This document shows positions 27,097 through 36,664 of a stretch of DNA of 64,000 nt, in pieces (position 1 is the first letter of the stretch; every line of letters starts with the position of its first letter). The stretch is from CAYMZZ01 sp046297935. Its GTDB lineage: Bacteria > Bacteroidota > Bacteroidia > Chitinophagales > Chitinophagaceae. The translations under genes were made by a program, and so were the position numbers. Location: assembly GCA_046297935.1 (NCBI GenBank), contig JBKBHA010000009.1:62001-126000 (forward strand). The letters run 5' to 3'. The notes under the pieces are model-generated. The model searched no databases, was not told the origin of the DNA, and saw only the letters and a program-made list of their open reading frames with translations.

Positions 27097-30000
27097 ATGA
27101 AAATTCGGCTACCCGGAAACCTTCTTTTTGGACTTTTGGCTATTTGCCTTAGCCTCACCTCTGTTTCTTCAGAAGCACAGGGTGTCTACCGCTTTTGGGG
27201 CGTTACCCGCCAGGGTGGTCAAAACAATACAGGCGTCCTCTTCAGTCTCGATAGCAATGCCAGCAATTACCAGGTACATCATGATTTTGTTTTAAGCAAC
27301 CCGGGTGCTGCACCTTACTATACCCATCTTACTGAGTTCAACGGCAAATACTACGGCGTTACGCTGGCTGGTGGCGACAACAACAACTACGGCGTCATCT
27401 TTGAATGGGACCCGGTTACGAATGTATATAGCAAGAAATACGACTTTTCAGGTGACGATGCCTGGTTTGCCTATGGCAGCCTGACCGTGCTGAACAACAA
27501 ACTCTATGGCATGACTAACCGCGGTGGCGACCATGGCCTGGGAGTTATTTTTGAATTTGATCCGCAAACCGACGTATTCAATAAGCTATTCCATTTTTCA
27601 GATAATACGGGCCATAGTCCTGAGGGCAGCCTCACAGCCTACAACGGCGTACTATACGGAACCACCCGCTCGGGCGGTGATCATTTTGGCGGTACTCTTT
27701 TTCAGTTCGATCCTCAAACACTTGCCTTTGACAAGAAAGTTGATTTCGGCGACTTTAACGGGAAATACCCCGCCGGACAAATGGTTGTTGTAAACAACAA
27801 ACTGTTTGGAATGACTACCGATGGCGGAGCGCAGGGCAAGGGTGTTATTTTTGAATTCGATCCTTCGAACAATAATTACAGCAAGCGCTTCAGTTTTGAT
27901 GGCTCCAATGGAAAATATCCCTATGGCAGTCTGACTTATTTTCAAAACAAGCTTTATGGCATGACCACCGAGGGTGGACAAAATAATGCAGGTGTGTTGT
28001 TTGAGTTTGATCCTGCCAATTTTGCCTGCATCAACAAAATAAGCTTTGGCGGGCCGAATGGCGTACAACCCTACGGTTCGCTGGCAGCAGGTACTAACAC
28101 GCTTGCGGGCATGACCTGGATGGGCGGCCAAGGCAATTACGGAGTGCTGTTTGAATACGACCCTGCAACTGCATCCATTACACATACGCGCGAATTTGCC
28201 AACAGTCAGCAGGGCGCTAACCCGCTTGGCAGCCTTGTTTGGAACGGTACTCATTTCGTGGGTATGACCACCAGCGGCGGCGCGTCCAATTCGGGAGTGA
28301 TATTTGAATGGAATCCGACAACAGACAGCTATACCAAAAAAATTGACTTTAACCTGGCCGAGAACGGTTCTTTGCCCGAAGGAAATTTGCTGGAATGGAA
28401 AGGCAAACTCTATGGCGCCAGCTCACGTGGCGGTGCATTTGACCGCGGTACCTTATACAGCTACGATCAAACAAGCGGCAGCTTCACGCGTTTGCTCGAT
28501 TTTGAAGGCATTAATGGTGCTTACCCCACTGGCGATCTGGCCATTTTCAATGGAAAAATTTATGGCTGGACCCGCGAAGGTGGCGACCACAATCGGGGCA
28601 GCATTTTTACATGGGATCTGACTACTCAGCAACTACAACTGGTTTATTCCTTTCAATCGGCCACCGGACAAATTCCTTCCCGCGGCCCTGTTTTCTGGAA
28701 TGGCAAATTCTATGGCACTACCGAAGGAGGTGGGAGCAACGATCTCGGTACCATTTACAGTTTCGATCCGACAACGGCGCAGTACAGCAAGCAGCATGAT
28801 TTCGACGATATCAATGGTGCAATGCCCGCCGGTAACCTGGCGATTCGTAACGGCATTTTCTACGGCATGACTACCGACGGCGGTAGCAACGGAACGGGCA
28901 CCATTTACCAATGGGATCCGGTGAATAATATTTTCACTTCCCGCTACAGTTTTGAAGTAACTGGCGAGGGCGTACACCCAAGAGCCGGCCTTACGCTCAG
29001 CGCCAATGGATCGGTATTTTATGGCATGACCCGCATGACCAACGGTCAGATCAGCTTCCCCGGTCAGGAAGGTCCGGGTGTGTTGTTTGAATGGAATCCC
29101 GGCAATGGTCAATATACGCGCAAAATTGATTTCGATGGTAGCAATGGAGGTTTGCCCGTAGGCAACCTCAGCTACAGTGGAGGAAAATATTACGGTATGA
29201 CCAGCCAGGGAGGAAATGGTGAAAGCTATCCTGGAATTAATATTATCGTAGGCGGCAGTGGCGTTATATTTGAATGGGATGCTGCCAACAACATCATCAA
29301 CAAAAAGGTTGATTTGTTGGGCGATAACGGAGCCTACCCCAGCACCAACAATCTGGGCCGCACCAAAGTACCCGTGGCTATTGGAACCGATAACAATTGC
29401 AAAACAGTTCCTTCGGTTATCATTGACGGTACCAACAATAATAAATGGGTAGCCATTACCGATGAAGATGGTAATGTGGTGGCTGAAATAAATGCACAGG
29501 GAAACAACCTGGGTGCCATTTCAACTTCGTTCTATATCAATTCCGGCGCAATTCGCGAAGACAATCGCCGCAGGTTGTATCTGGATCGTGATATTACCAT
29601 TGTACCCGCTGTACAACCAACCAGCCCGGTAGCTATCCGTCTTTATTTACGCGGGAATGAATGGCAGGCGCTTAAAGCCGCCAGCAATTCGATGGGACAG
29701 CCATCGGGTGTAAACCAGATTGGTGATCTGGCCATTTACAAACTGAACACAATTTGTGGCGATGTAGTGACTGAACTGGCCAATCGCCATAACAGCGTTG
29801 GCGAAGCCTGGAGTGCCGATTACGTACTCACCACCACCGTTACTTCGTTCTCTACCTTCTATTTTGCTTCTGCCAACCCGGCCGAGGCGCCGCTACCAGT
29901 TGAATTTGTGAGCTTCACCGCTACACTGCAGAATGAAGATGGTTTGCTGGACTGGAAAACTCAGTATGAAGAAGCAATTGCTCGTTTTGAAATACAACGC

Positions 30001-30447
30001 AGCATCGATGGACAAAACTTCGAAACTATTGGTCAAGCAAATCCACATAACAGCAGCGGATCGCACCACTATCAATTCCGCGATTCAAAGATCACTTCGC
30101 TCGGTCTGACGCGCGTATTCTATCGCATTCGTGAGGTAAGCGTTGATGGTCAGATGCTGTATTCACCTTCGGCCATGTTGAACCTGCCCGCCATGGGTAC
30201 CGAGTTGGTATTTTACCCCAACCCCGTAAAAGCCGATGGGAACCTGCGTATACAATGGAACCGTTCGGAGGCCATCAGTGCCCGATTGCTCGACCAGTCT
30301 GGCCGCCAGTTGCGCCAGTATTCATGGACGCTGCAAACTGGCCGCAATCAGTATCCCGTTTCATTAAACGGAATGGGTGCGGGCTATTATCTGCTTGAAA
30401 TCCGCGGAGCAGGTTGGAGCAAAGTGTTAAGGATCGTTAAGGAGTAA
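27097..30447 (+). CDS. GloVer tandem-repeat surface protein with T9SS sorting domain
   Basis: 1116 aa. A Sec signal occupies residues 1-27. Residues 30-750 contain 14 repeats of about 50 aa with the core LYGMTxxGGxxxxGVIFEFDP and a following xxDFxGxNGxxPxGxL. This is the Gloeo/Verruco (GloVer, TIGR03803) repeat, probably forming a beta-propeller-like array. Then come a region with LPVEFVSFTATL and a fibronectin-like module. The end, VFYPNPVKADGNLRIQWN... finishing SKVLRIVKE, is a type A T9SS C-terminal signal. The protein is exported by the type IX system and held at the surface or released. Its function is unknown. Confidence 0.92.
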   Translation: MKIRLPGNLLFGLLAICLSLTSVSSEAQGVYRFWGVTRQGGQNNTGVLFSLDSNASNYQVHHDFVLSNPGAAPYYTHLTEFNGKYYGVTLAGGDNNNYGVIFEWDPVTNVYSKKYDFSGDDAWFAYGSLTVLNNKLYGMTNRGGDHGLGVIFEFDPQTDVFNKLFHFSDNTGHSPEGSLTAYNGVLYGTTRSGGDHFGGTLFQFDPQTLAFDKKVDFGDFNGKYPAGQMVVVNNKLFGMTTDGGAQGKGVIFEFDPSNNNYSKRFSFDGSNGKYPYGSLTYFQNKLYGMTTEGGQNNAGVLFEFDPANFACINKISFGGPNGVQPYGSLAAGTNTLAGMTWMGGQGNYGVLFEYDPATASITHTREFANSQQGANPLGSLVWNGTHFVGMTTSGGASNSGVIFEWNPTTDSYTKKIDFNLAENGSLPEGNLLEWKGKLYGASSRGGAFDRGTLYSYDQTSGSFTRLLDFEGINGAYPTGDLAIFNGKIYGWTREGGDHNRGSIFTWDLTTQQLQLVYSFQSATGQIPSRGPVFWNGKFYGTTEGGGSNDLGTIYSFDPTTAQYSKQHDFDDINGAMPAGNLAIRNGIFYGMTTDGGSNGTGTIYQWDPVNNIFTSRYSFEVTGEGVHPRAGLTLSANGSVFYGMTRMTNGQISFPGQEGPGVLFEWNPGNGQYTRKIDFDGSNGGLPVGNLSYSGGKYYGMTSQGGNGESYPGINIIVGGSGVIFEWDAANNIINKKVDLLGDNGAYPSTNNLGRTKVPVAIGTDNNCKTVPSVIIDGTNNNKWVAITDEDGNVVAEINAQGNNLGAISTSFYINSGAIREDNRRRLYLDRDITIVPAVQPTSPVAIRLYLRGNEWQALKAASNSMGQPSGVNQIGDLAIYKLNTICGDVVTELANRHNSVGEAWSADYVLTTTVTSFSTFYFASANPAEAPLPVEFVSFTATLQNEDGLLDWKTQYEEAIARFEIQRSIDGQNFETIGQANPHNSSGSHHYQFRDSKITSLGLTRVFYRIREVSVDGQMLYSPSAMLNLPAMGTELVFYPNPVKADGNLRIQWNRSEAISARLLDQSGRQLRQYSWTLQTGRNQYPVSLNGMGAGYYLLEIRGAGWSKVLRIVKE

Positions 30448-32017
30448 TGCTGGCCGCATGCCGGATCGCTTTTCCTGCCCTTGCACCTGTGTGACGGCCC
30501 TGGTCCACTGTAAGTGTACCATTTACCAGCACATACTCAAAGCCGGTGGAATATGCATGAGGTTTTTCAAATACCGAAAGATCCTGCACTTTATTCGGAT
30601 CAAAAATCACGATATCTGCAGCAAACCCCACCTGCAACAGTCCACGCTGCCTGATCGAAAATTTTTGAGCAGGTAAAGAAGTCATCCGCCTGATCGCTTC
30701 CTCCAGTCCGATAATTTTTTTCTCACGTACATAACGCGCCAGCACACGGGCGTTGGTACCATAGCCGCGCGGATGAGGCACACCGTTGTTGAACTGGCGG
30801 ATGCTGGCATCGCTGGCAAACATATTGAAGGGGTAGCGAAGGAAGTATTGCAGATCATCTTCACTCATGCCATGAAATACCGCGCTGGCGCCACCCGCTA
30901 TCTGGATGTCAATGATGGTTTCCGCTTCGTACCGGGCTTTGTGTTTTCTTCCCTTCATCCGATTTATTTCCTCAATGCTTCGACCATTGTAGCTGGTATC
31001 GGCTGCATGATTTGCAATAACGGCGTAGCTGAAATGTTTGAGTCTTCTTTTTTTCAAACGATCCAGTAAAAACCTGACCGTTTCTTTACGGACCGACTCG
31101 CGTTGCAGCCTCGCTACAATTGAGTCCTGCCCGTCGGCCAGCAATTCATCTGGCAGCAGGGTACTGATCGAAGTGCTGCTGGCAGTATAGGGATACTGGT
31201 CAATCGTTACATCAATGCCTTCTTCTCTCGCCTTTTGTACCAGGGTCAGTGTTTCGCGGCTTCGTCCCCAGTTCTGTTGCCCACTTACCTTGAAATGAGA
31301 AATCTGGACAGGCAGACCTGCTTCGCGGCCAATATGAAGTGCTTCGCGAATGGCCGGCACCACACTATCACCTTCGTTTCGCATATGGGTGGCATAAACT
31401 CCATTGTAGCGTGCAGCTACTTTTGCCAGTTCCACAATTTCTTCACTCGTGGCATAGGTACCAGGTATATAAATAAGGCCCGTGGACAGTCCCACTGCGC
31501 CAGCCTGCATTCCTTTTTCCAGCAGCGCCTTCATTTCATTTAACTCGACCGCACTTGCATGGCGGTTGGCGCGGCCCATTACCGCTTTTCTAACATCGTT
31601 ATGGCCCAGCAGCACTGCCACATTTACGGAAAGCTGCAATGAATCGATGAACTGCAGGTAGTTTGCGATATCTACCTTCGAACTTCCGCAGTTGCCGGTA
31701 ATGCAGGTGGTCACCCCGTCGTAAATGAAATTGCGCGCCAGTGGTTCTTTTGCTTCGTCGCCTTCAATATGTGTGTGCACGTCAATAAATCCGGGTGCTA
31801 CAATCATTTGCCTCGCATCTATTACCCTTTTGGCATTACAGGAAACCGTTCGGCCAATGGCAGTGATCTTGCCATTGGAAATAGCAATAGACCCCAGGTA
31901 CCAGGGATTGCCCGTGCCGTCTACAATTCTTGCGTTGGTAATCAGTATATCGCAAGACTGTTGCGAAACTGCCGTAAACGAAGGCATTAAAAGCAAAATG
32001 ATCAGCCTGAATTTCAT
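30437..32017 (-). CDS. N-acyl-D-amino-acid deacylase family amidohydrolase
   Basis: 526 aa with a Sec signal (LIILLLMPSFTAVSQ). It is an amidohydrolase of the D-aminoacylase type. Motifs: APGFIDVHTHIEGDE (metal His pair), CITGNCGSS (bridging Cys), GAVGLSTGLIYIPG, THMRNEGD, QISHFKVSGQQNWG and the catalytic Asp in FASDASIRQF. It hydrolyses N-acyl-D-amino acids or related dipeptides in the periplasm. The gene converges with the GloVer gene, and the two coding ends overlap by 11 bp. Confidence 0.88.
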   Translation of the reverse strand: MKFRLIILLLMPSFTAVSQQSCDILITNARIVDGTGNPWYLGSIAISNGKITAIGRTVSCNAKRVIDARQMIVAPGFIDVHTHIEGDEAKEPLARNFIYDGVTTCITGNCGSSKVDIANYLQFIDSLQLSVNVAVLLGHNDVRKAVMGRANRHASAVELNEMKALLEKGMQAGAVGLSTGLIYIPGTYATSEEIVELAKVAARYNGVYATHMRNEGDSVVPAIREALHIGREAGLPVQISHFKVSGQQNWGRSRETLTLVQKAREEGIDVTIDQYPYTASSTSISTLLPDELLADGQDSIVARLQRESVRKETVRFLLDRLKKRRLKHFSYAVIANHAADTSYNGRSIEEINRMKGRKHKARYEAETIIDIQIAGGASAVFHGMSEDDLQYFLRYPFNMFASDASIRQFNNGVPHPRGYGTNARVLARYVREKKIIGLEEAIRRMTSLPAQKFSIRQRGLLQVGFAADIVIFDPNKVQDLSVFEKPHAYSTGFEYVLVNGTLTVDQGRHTGARAGKAIRHAASITP

Positions 32018-32179
32018 GCAGGTAAGTTAAGTTAGAATCGCGACTGATGGAAAAATGACTAATATCAGTTGGCCGGGGTGATGAAAGTCACACCCGACGG
32101 CTATAATTCGTACTAACTTGTTTGAACAATATCTGCGAAAATCCGCGTTTCACAACTGCAATTCAAAACCACACATAAA

Positions 32180-32389
32180 ATGAAAAAGAACATGGGAAAT
32201 GCTGATCGGATCATTCGGATCCTGATCGCAGCCGTTTTAGCCGGTCTTTATTTTGGCGGAGTCGTAAGCGGCACGCTTGGTATCGTATTGCTGGTAGTAG
32301 CCGGTGTTTTCCTGCTTACCAGCTTTGTAGGTTTCTGTCCTTTGTATACATTGGTCGGCCTCAACACCTGCAAGGCGCCGCGGTCCTGA
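32180..32389 (+). CDS. YgaP/DUF2892-type small membrane protein
   Basis: 69 aa. The pattern MKKNMGNADRIIRILIAAVLAGLYF...GVFLLTSFVGFCPLYTLVGLNTC is that of DUF2892: two membrane helices and the conserved GFCPLY...G.NTC end. In other bacteria the domain anchors or follows rhodanese domains. Here it is free-standing. It has its own terminator directly downstream. Confidence 0.9.
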   Translation: MKKNMGNADRIIRILIAAVLAGLYFGGVVSGTLGIVLLVVAGVFLLTSFVGFCPLYTLVGLNTCKAPRS

Positions 32390-32393
32390 TATT

Positions 32394-32443
32394 ACAGGCG
32401 GCTCTCTATCATTGCGCCGCCTGTCAGTCCTTTTGATTTTTTT
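32394..32443 (+). terminator. Intrinsic terminator after the DUF2892 gene
   Basis: A 9-bp perfect stem ACAGGCGGC (32394-32402) / GCCGCCTGT (32416-32424) is followed by a T-rich tract ending in ATTTTTTT at 32443. The right arm reaches the first base of the convergent gene's stop. Confidence 0.75.
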
Positions 32444-32966
32444 CGCCCGTGAACCAATGTTCCTTGTCGCGAAACAATACATTAAACGTGGTAAATGAAC
32501 CGTACACGCGGGTAATGTATTGTTGCAGGTTCACTTTGTCTTCATCGCTCAACAATTTGTGAGCATTGATCTGTTGCTCCAGCACCCTTAAGCGATCGCG
32601 AGCCATTACGATTTTGTGAAAGAAAACTTCAATAGGTACTTCTTTCGGCTTAAGTGAGCTGTCGGCAGGCTGTAGCAGCATGGTACCACCCTTCCAGCGG
32701 TCGCCAAGTGCAACCGTTTCGGAAAAGCCGCCCCACATGCGCAATATCTTGAGCAGCGAGGCTTCTATTTCGCTGCTGGTTTCAATTTCGGCGCTCACAT
32801 TTTCAGGAATAATTTCTTCCAGTTGGCTGTCGGTTTTCTCTATTTCTTTTATGCCGTGATGTATAAATGAAATTAGATAACTGGCATAACGTACTCCCAC
32901 AATTACGCCCGGACCAAATTGGGTATGTTGCAGGCGGGTGCCAATGCCGAGTAAGGTTGCATCCAT
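32424..32966 (-). CDS. Conserved hypothetical protein, 180 aa
   Basis: The N-terminus LGIGTRLQHTQFGPGVIVGVRYASYLISF resembles the small barrel found at the end of UvrD-type helicases and in related Bacteroidota proteins (G..V.H..FG.G.I). The remainder is helical and charged, ending in VNLQQYITRVYGSFTTFNVLFRD. No catalytic motif is seen, and it is soluble and cytoplasmic. A nucleic-acid or protein interaction role is possible but unproven. It converges with the DUF2892 gene. Confidence 0.7.
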   Translation of the reverse strand: MDATLLGIGTRLQHTQFGPGVIVGVRYASYLISFIHHGIKEIEKTDSQLEEIIPENVSAEIETSSEIEASLLKILRMWGGFSETVALGDRWKGGTMLLQPADSSLKPKEVPIEVFFHKIVMARDRLRVLEQQINAHKLLSDEDKVNLQQYITRVYGSFTTFNVLFRDKEHWFTGEKNQKD

Positions 32967-33001
32967 CAGTTTTCTATTTCTAATTTAAAATGTTGCACAG
33001 G

Positions 33002-33403
33002 CTAGAATTTTAAGAATCCAAAAAACTCGTTACAAGGTGTAGTTAAGTTTATAAATTGGAAGCTTAGCCCTTGTCGGATATGAAGTAAGTCGTAAATTTT
33101 CTTACTCTCGCTGTCGGAAGAGACGTAGTATGCAATGCCTTGCTCTGACTCAGCTTGTGCAAATTCTCCTGTTTTTATAGCATGATTGAGATTAAAGGGA
33201 ATAATTTTCAGATTTCGAAGTGGAAGCTCTGAAACATGCCCGCCTACGCAATATTCTGCAACGCAAATTGAAGAAATGAACATGTCTATGTCGTTTGCAA
33301 GAAAATAACGGAAGTAATCATCAGCATTCCTGAAGAGGGGATCAGTCTCATTTAGAAATCGAAGAAAAAAACTTGTGTCTAATAGCGCGGCCTTATGCAT
33401 CAA
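33002..33403 (-). CDS. PIN-domain-like protein, probably internally deleted
   Basis: 133 aa. The N-terminal PIN signatures are present: AALLDTSFFLRFLN with Asp9 and ISSICVAEYCVGG with Glu50. The middle, FNLNHAIKTGEF, passes directly into AQAESEQGIAYYVSSDSESKKIYDLL. In full-length PIN proteins of this type I would expect about 25-30 more residues here, including a D-x-K-L-I-A-Q-A helix that carries the third acidic ligand. The remaining acidic site is incomplete, so nuclease activity is doubtful. It overlaps its partner gene by 11 bp, as toxin genes often do. Confidence 0.65.
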   Translation of the reverse strand: MMHKAALLDTSFFLRFLNETDPLFRNADDYFRYFLANDIDMFISSICVAEYCVGGHVSELPLRNLKIIPFNLNHAIKTGEFAQAESEQGIAYYVSSDSESKKIYDLLHIRQGLSFQFINLTTPCNEFFGFLKF

Positions 33404-34175
33404 ACCCTCCTCTCATTTTTCTTAGCCACTCATCCGCATCAATGTTTCCCAACCACGAATTTTTTGCTTTATTCCGAAGTGACAACAAGTAAGCCTCGTC
33501 ATATTTTGGCTGGTAGTCGATCAGCTCGATGAAACTGAAACTAGAAAGATCGGGCTCCCCAGTTTGAGCATTTTGTTTTCCTACTGCTCGAATTCCGTAA
33601 GATCGGTAGAGAATGTTATCATTAAATTTTTCCAACAACTTAATCGGTGTCTGAATTATGACGTTTCCATAATCCTCTGTGTTGATGTGGATGTTGGCTT
33701 TTTCTTTCCCACCTGCATTCGTAATTTTTCCGTAAAAATAGAACTCTGCATCAGCCCAAACCGCCGCTGTCCTGAATAATTGGGTTGCTGGATCCAGCTT
33801 GAACTGATAAGAATTTTCGATAGAGGTCTTGATTTCGAATTCGTAATTACGCTTTTGCGCCATTTCCTGGAAAACAAGCAACGCGTTTGCGGTAGACTGA
33901 TCGAGAAAATCGATATTGTTTGTTTCTATAATTTGCCCAAGTACTGCATTAAAGCCTATAACAGCCTGAGCGGAAGTGAAAAGCAAGTGTCTAACTGAGC
34001 CTTCCTCTAATTTGTAACTTATGGTAGGTCTGTCTTTCTTGTTAGTCGGGAACAGCAGGGCCTCTGCATTTTCTAGAATTGGAATTATCTCACGGATATC
34101 ATAGTTGTCAGGCGTTATTGGAAGATTTCCTTTTGCACCTGAAACCCTAATTTCTATGTAGCCACTGTTTTCCAT
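33393..34175 (-). CDS. Hypothetical protein, possible partner or antitoxin of the PIN-like protein
   Basis: 260 aa, soluble, not recognised. The N-terminus is ENSGYIEIRVSGAKGNLPITPDNYDIREI, and a central stretch (AVIGFNAVLGQIIETNNIDFLDQSTANALLVFQEMA) is helical. The end, LGNIDADEWLRKMRGGFDA, is a short helical tail like those by which antitoxins hold PIN toxins. The stop overlaps the PIN-like gene by 11 bp, so the two are co-translated. The protein is much larger than classic VapB antitoxins. Confidence 0.6.
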   Translation of the reverse strand: MENSGYIEIRVSGAKGNLPITPDNYDIREIIPILENAEALLFPTNKKDRPTISYKLEEGSVRHLLFTSAQAVIGFNAVLGQIIETNNIDFLDQSTANALLVFQEMAQKRNYEFEIKTSIENSYQFKLDPATQLFRTAAVWADAEFYFYGKITNAGGKEKANIHINTEDYGNVIIQTPIKLLEKFNDNILYRSYGIRAVGKQNAQTGEPDLSSFSFIELIDYQPKYDEAYLLSLRNKAKNSWLGNIDADEWLRKMRGGFDA

Positions 34176-34240
34176 GACATAAAGTTACTAAATCCTCAAA
34201 CAGCTAATAAATAGAGAAAAGTCTGCCACTCAAGCCTAAT

Positions 34241-35032
34241 TTAAGGATTCCCTTCCTCTATTTCTTCCAGCTTCAACTGGTCAGGCGGCAGTCCACGCTT
34301 AAAGCGTTCGAAAGCTGCTTTGATGTAGTATTGAAAATCGTAGTCGGAAAGTACAGTGGTCAATTCATACGAAGGACGATAAAGCATCATGAACGAATCG
34401 AGCACAGGCTCCGTGAGACCTGTCAGGCGTCGTACCACCGCTTTGTTGAAGCGGCGATCCACAAATTTTTCCTGCTCCTGGTTCACGAGTCGCTTTTGAA
34501 ATGCCAGCATGCTCCTGTTGCGCCGAAAACGAAATACATTGATTATTTCATTCAGATCGAAACCGGCAGCGGCACCATACTGTGTTTGTCCCCGCACCGC
34601 ACTTAGTCCGGGCTTTTTATAATCAAACACTTTCGCATAGTCCTGCCGGTTCTGCAAACTATCCTGCTTATAATCGCGCGGACGGATCTTAACCTCTTTT
34701 AACGTGGTGATGTTGATATGCAACGACACGTCGAAACTGAGCGGATTCACCATTTTGGCTATCGGATATTTTACGGTCGGCTTGTTTAGATAGCTGAACC
34801 AGATGGAATCGGTAGCCGCCACATCCAGTTCGTACTCGCCCTTTGAATTGGTGAAAGTTCCTTTACCCGAAGAGCTCATTACCGATACCAGCTCAATTAC
34901 AAAATTGCGACTACTATCGTATACCACGCCTTTCACCTTGTACTGAGCCTTTACAGAAGCGCAAAAGGCCATCAGCAACAGAAGCAGGTAATATCGTGGT
35001 TGAAGTTTCAAATTGAATAAGCCGCCTGGCAA
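34241..35032 (-). CDS. CarboxypepD_reg-like domain protein, secreted
   Basis: 263 aa. A signal segment YYLLLLLMAFCASVKAQ is followed by a carboxypeptidase regulatory-like beta-sandwich (YKVKGVVYDSSRNFVIELVSVMSSSGKGTFTNSKGEYEL). A C-terminal region with many Arg and aromatic residues follows (INVFRFRRNRSMLAFQKRL, DRRFNKAVVRRLTGL). This two-part layout is common in Bacteroidota exported proteins without a barrel. The function is unknown. ATG at 35032. Confidence 0.8.
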   Translation of the reverse strand: MPGGLFNLKLQPRYYLLLLLMAFCASVKAQYKVKGVVYDSSRNFVIELVSVMSSSGKGTFTNSKGEYELDVAATDSIWFSYLNKPTVKYPIAKMVNPLSFDVSLHINITTLKEVKIRPRDYKQDSLQNRQDYAKVFDYKKPGLSAVRGQTQYGAAAGFDLNEIINVFRFRRNRSMLAFQKRLVNQEQEKFVDRRFNKAVVRRLTGLTEPVLDSFMMLYRPSYELTTVLSDYDFQYYIKAAFERFKRGLPPDQLKLEEIEEGNP

Positions 35033-35086
35033 GTAACAAAAGAATTTCCTAAAAAAACGGTAAATCTGAAGCTATTTTAATGATAA

Positions 35087-36373
35087 TCAATCAACAATCG
35101 CCTGATACAGGAGTGCCTGAAACTTGCTGTGAATTTCGCCATGCGAGCTGGGATATTGGTTGATAAACAACTGCGCAACAATTTTCTCTTGCGGGTCAAT
35201 CCAGTAGGAGGAGCTGAAAAAGCCTCCCCAGCTAAAACTTCCCGGCGACAGCGGACTATGGCGTGGTTCGGTGTTGAGAGCTATACTGAATCCGAGTCCC
35301 ATAGCCGAACCGCCTTCGCGCCAGCCTTTAGGTTCAAACTGCACAGAGCGCATCATATCCACTGTTGTCGGACTCAGCAACTGCCTGCCATTATAGATGC
35401 CCCCGTTCAGCAACATTTGCATGAATATGCCGTAATCCAGCGCAGTGCAATTCAAACCCGCCCCACCCGAAAACATGCGGCCATTGCTATTGGGATAATT
35501 AACCGTAACCGTGCCATTAAGTTCAAAAGTTTTTTCCTTCAGCAATACCACTTCCTTCTTTTCATTTTCGGTACTTACCGTTACCAGGCGGCTCTGTTTT
35601 TCCTTAGGCAGATAGAAATAAGTGTCTTTCATGCCCAACGGGTCGAAAATCCGTTCTTTAAAAAACTGGTCGAGGCTTTGGCCACTCAGCACTTCTACCA
35701 GGTAGCCCAGCAGATCAGTGTTGAGTCCATAAGTCCAGTTTTCCCCCGGCTGATGCAATAGAGGCATGCGGCTCAGGATTTTCATCTGGTCGGCCAGCAA
35801 AAGTTGTTCTACTCCTATGCCGGCAAAAAGACCGTTTTTGTAGAATATGGCATTGGCTTCCGGGCTACCGATCTGCGCATAGCCGATGCCGGAGCTATGT
35901 GTTAGCAGGTCGCGAATGGTAACGGCCCGTTTGGCCGGTACGGTAGTATAACTTGAATCGGCCGCATTGAATTTATCGAGCACCTGCATTTTGGCGAATT
36001 CAGGGATGTATTTGCCAATAGGATCGTCGAGCAAAAACTTTCCTTCTTCATACAGCATCATCACCGCCACAGATGTGATGGCCTTGGTTTGAGAGGCAAT
36101 TCGAAAAATCGCATCCGTTTTCATCGGCGCTTTCGTTTCCACATTGGAATAGCCAAAGGCTTTATGATAAACAATTTTGCCATTGCGGGCAATCAGTATA
36201 GTGGCGCCTGGTATCCATTTTTTGTCAACGTATTCCTTAAATACTCCATCGATGCGTTTTAACCGATCGGCCGACATGCCCACTGTTGCCGGATCAGCAG
36301 GGCTAAGATTTTGTTGGGCAAAACTGGAAAAAACAAGCGCGATGGCGGTAACGACAAGCAGAATTTTTTTCAT
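35087..36373 (-). CDS. Serine hydrolase, beta-lactamase/class C PBP family
   Basis: 428 aa with a Sec signal (ILLVVTAIALVFSSFAQ). The SxxK motif is SQTK in FRIASQTKAITSVAV. The YxN motif is YGLN in NWTYGLNTDLLGYLVE. The third motif region is represented by FSWGGFFSSSYWIDP, lacking a clear HxG. Typical of periplasmic esterase or peptidase relatives of class C beta-lactamases. A family A/E repeat block separates it from purN upstream. Confidence 0.9.
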   Translation of the reverse strand: MKKILLVVTAIALVFSSFAQQNLSPADPATVGMSADRLKRIDGVFKEYVDKKWIPGATILIARNGKIVYHKAFGYSNVETKAPMKTDAIFRIASQTKAITSVAVMMLYEEGKFLLDDPIGKYIPEFAKMQVLDKFNAADSSYTTVPAKRAVTIRDLLTHSSGIGYAQIGSPEANAIFYKNGLFAGIGVEQLLLADQMKILSRMPLLHQPGENWTYGLNTDLLGYLVEVLSGQSLDQFFKERIFDPLGMKDTYFYLPKEKQSRLVTVSTENEKKEVVLLKEKTFELNGTVTVNYPNSNGRMFSGGAGLNCTALDYGIFMQMLLNGGIYNGRQLLSPTTVDMMRSVQFEPKGWREGGSAMGLGFSIALNTEPRHSPLSPGSFSWGGFFSSSYWIDPQEKIVAQLFINQYPSSHGEIHSKFQALLYQAIVD

Positions 36374-36414
36374 TGCGTTGGTTTTAGGCTGGATGCATTA
36401 AGATAACGAAAAAC

Positions 36415-36664
36415 CGTTGAATTGTTGAGTTGTTTAGTTGTTAAGTTGTTTAGTTGTTCTGCGTTATCAGCGTAAAAATCTGCGTAAATCTGCGGGAACA
36501 GAACTGTTGCTCCAGTCAGCAATACACAAACGGATAAGGGTTTTCTGTTCCCGCAGATTTACGCAGATTTTTACACAGATTTACGCAGATTTTCGAAGAT
36601 TGTACACACCCCAACAACCCTGCCTGCCGGCAGGCAGGTCAACAACTCAACTACTCAACAATCG
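36415..36664. repeat. Composite repeat: TTGTTKAG arms, family A palindrome, 20-bp palindrome
   Basis: Left, 36415-36459: tandem TTGTTGAG/TTGTTTAG units. Centre, 36465-36598: a family A palindrome with about 28-bp arms (36475-36502 and 36543-36571). Then comes the perfect 20-bp palindrome CCTGCCTGCCGGCAGGCAGG at 36619-36638. Right, 36641-36664: CAACAACTCAAC units, complementary to the left arm. The whole is a hairpin within a hairpin. The right arm encodes the last codons and stop of purN. Confidence 0.88.

Noticed and set aside
30437..30447. Frameshift or misassembly at the overlapping ends of two convergent genes
   Set aside because: Both proteins end in family-typical sequence (T9SS tail LRIVKE and the deacylase tail), so an 11-bp convergent overlap is natural.
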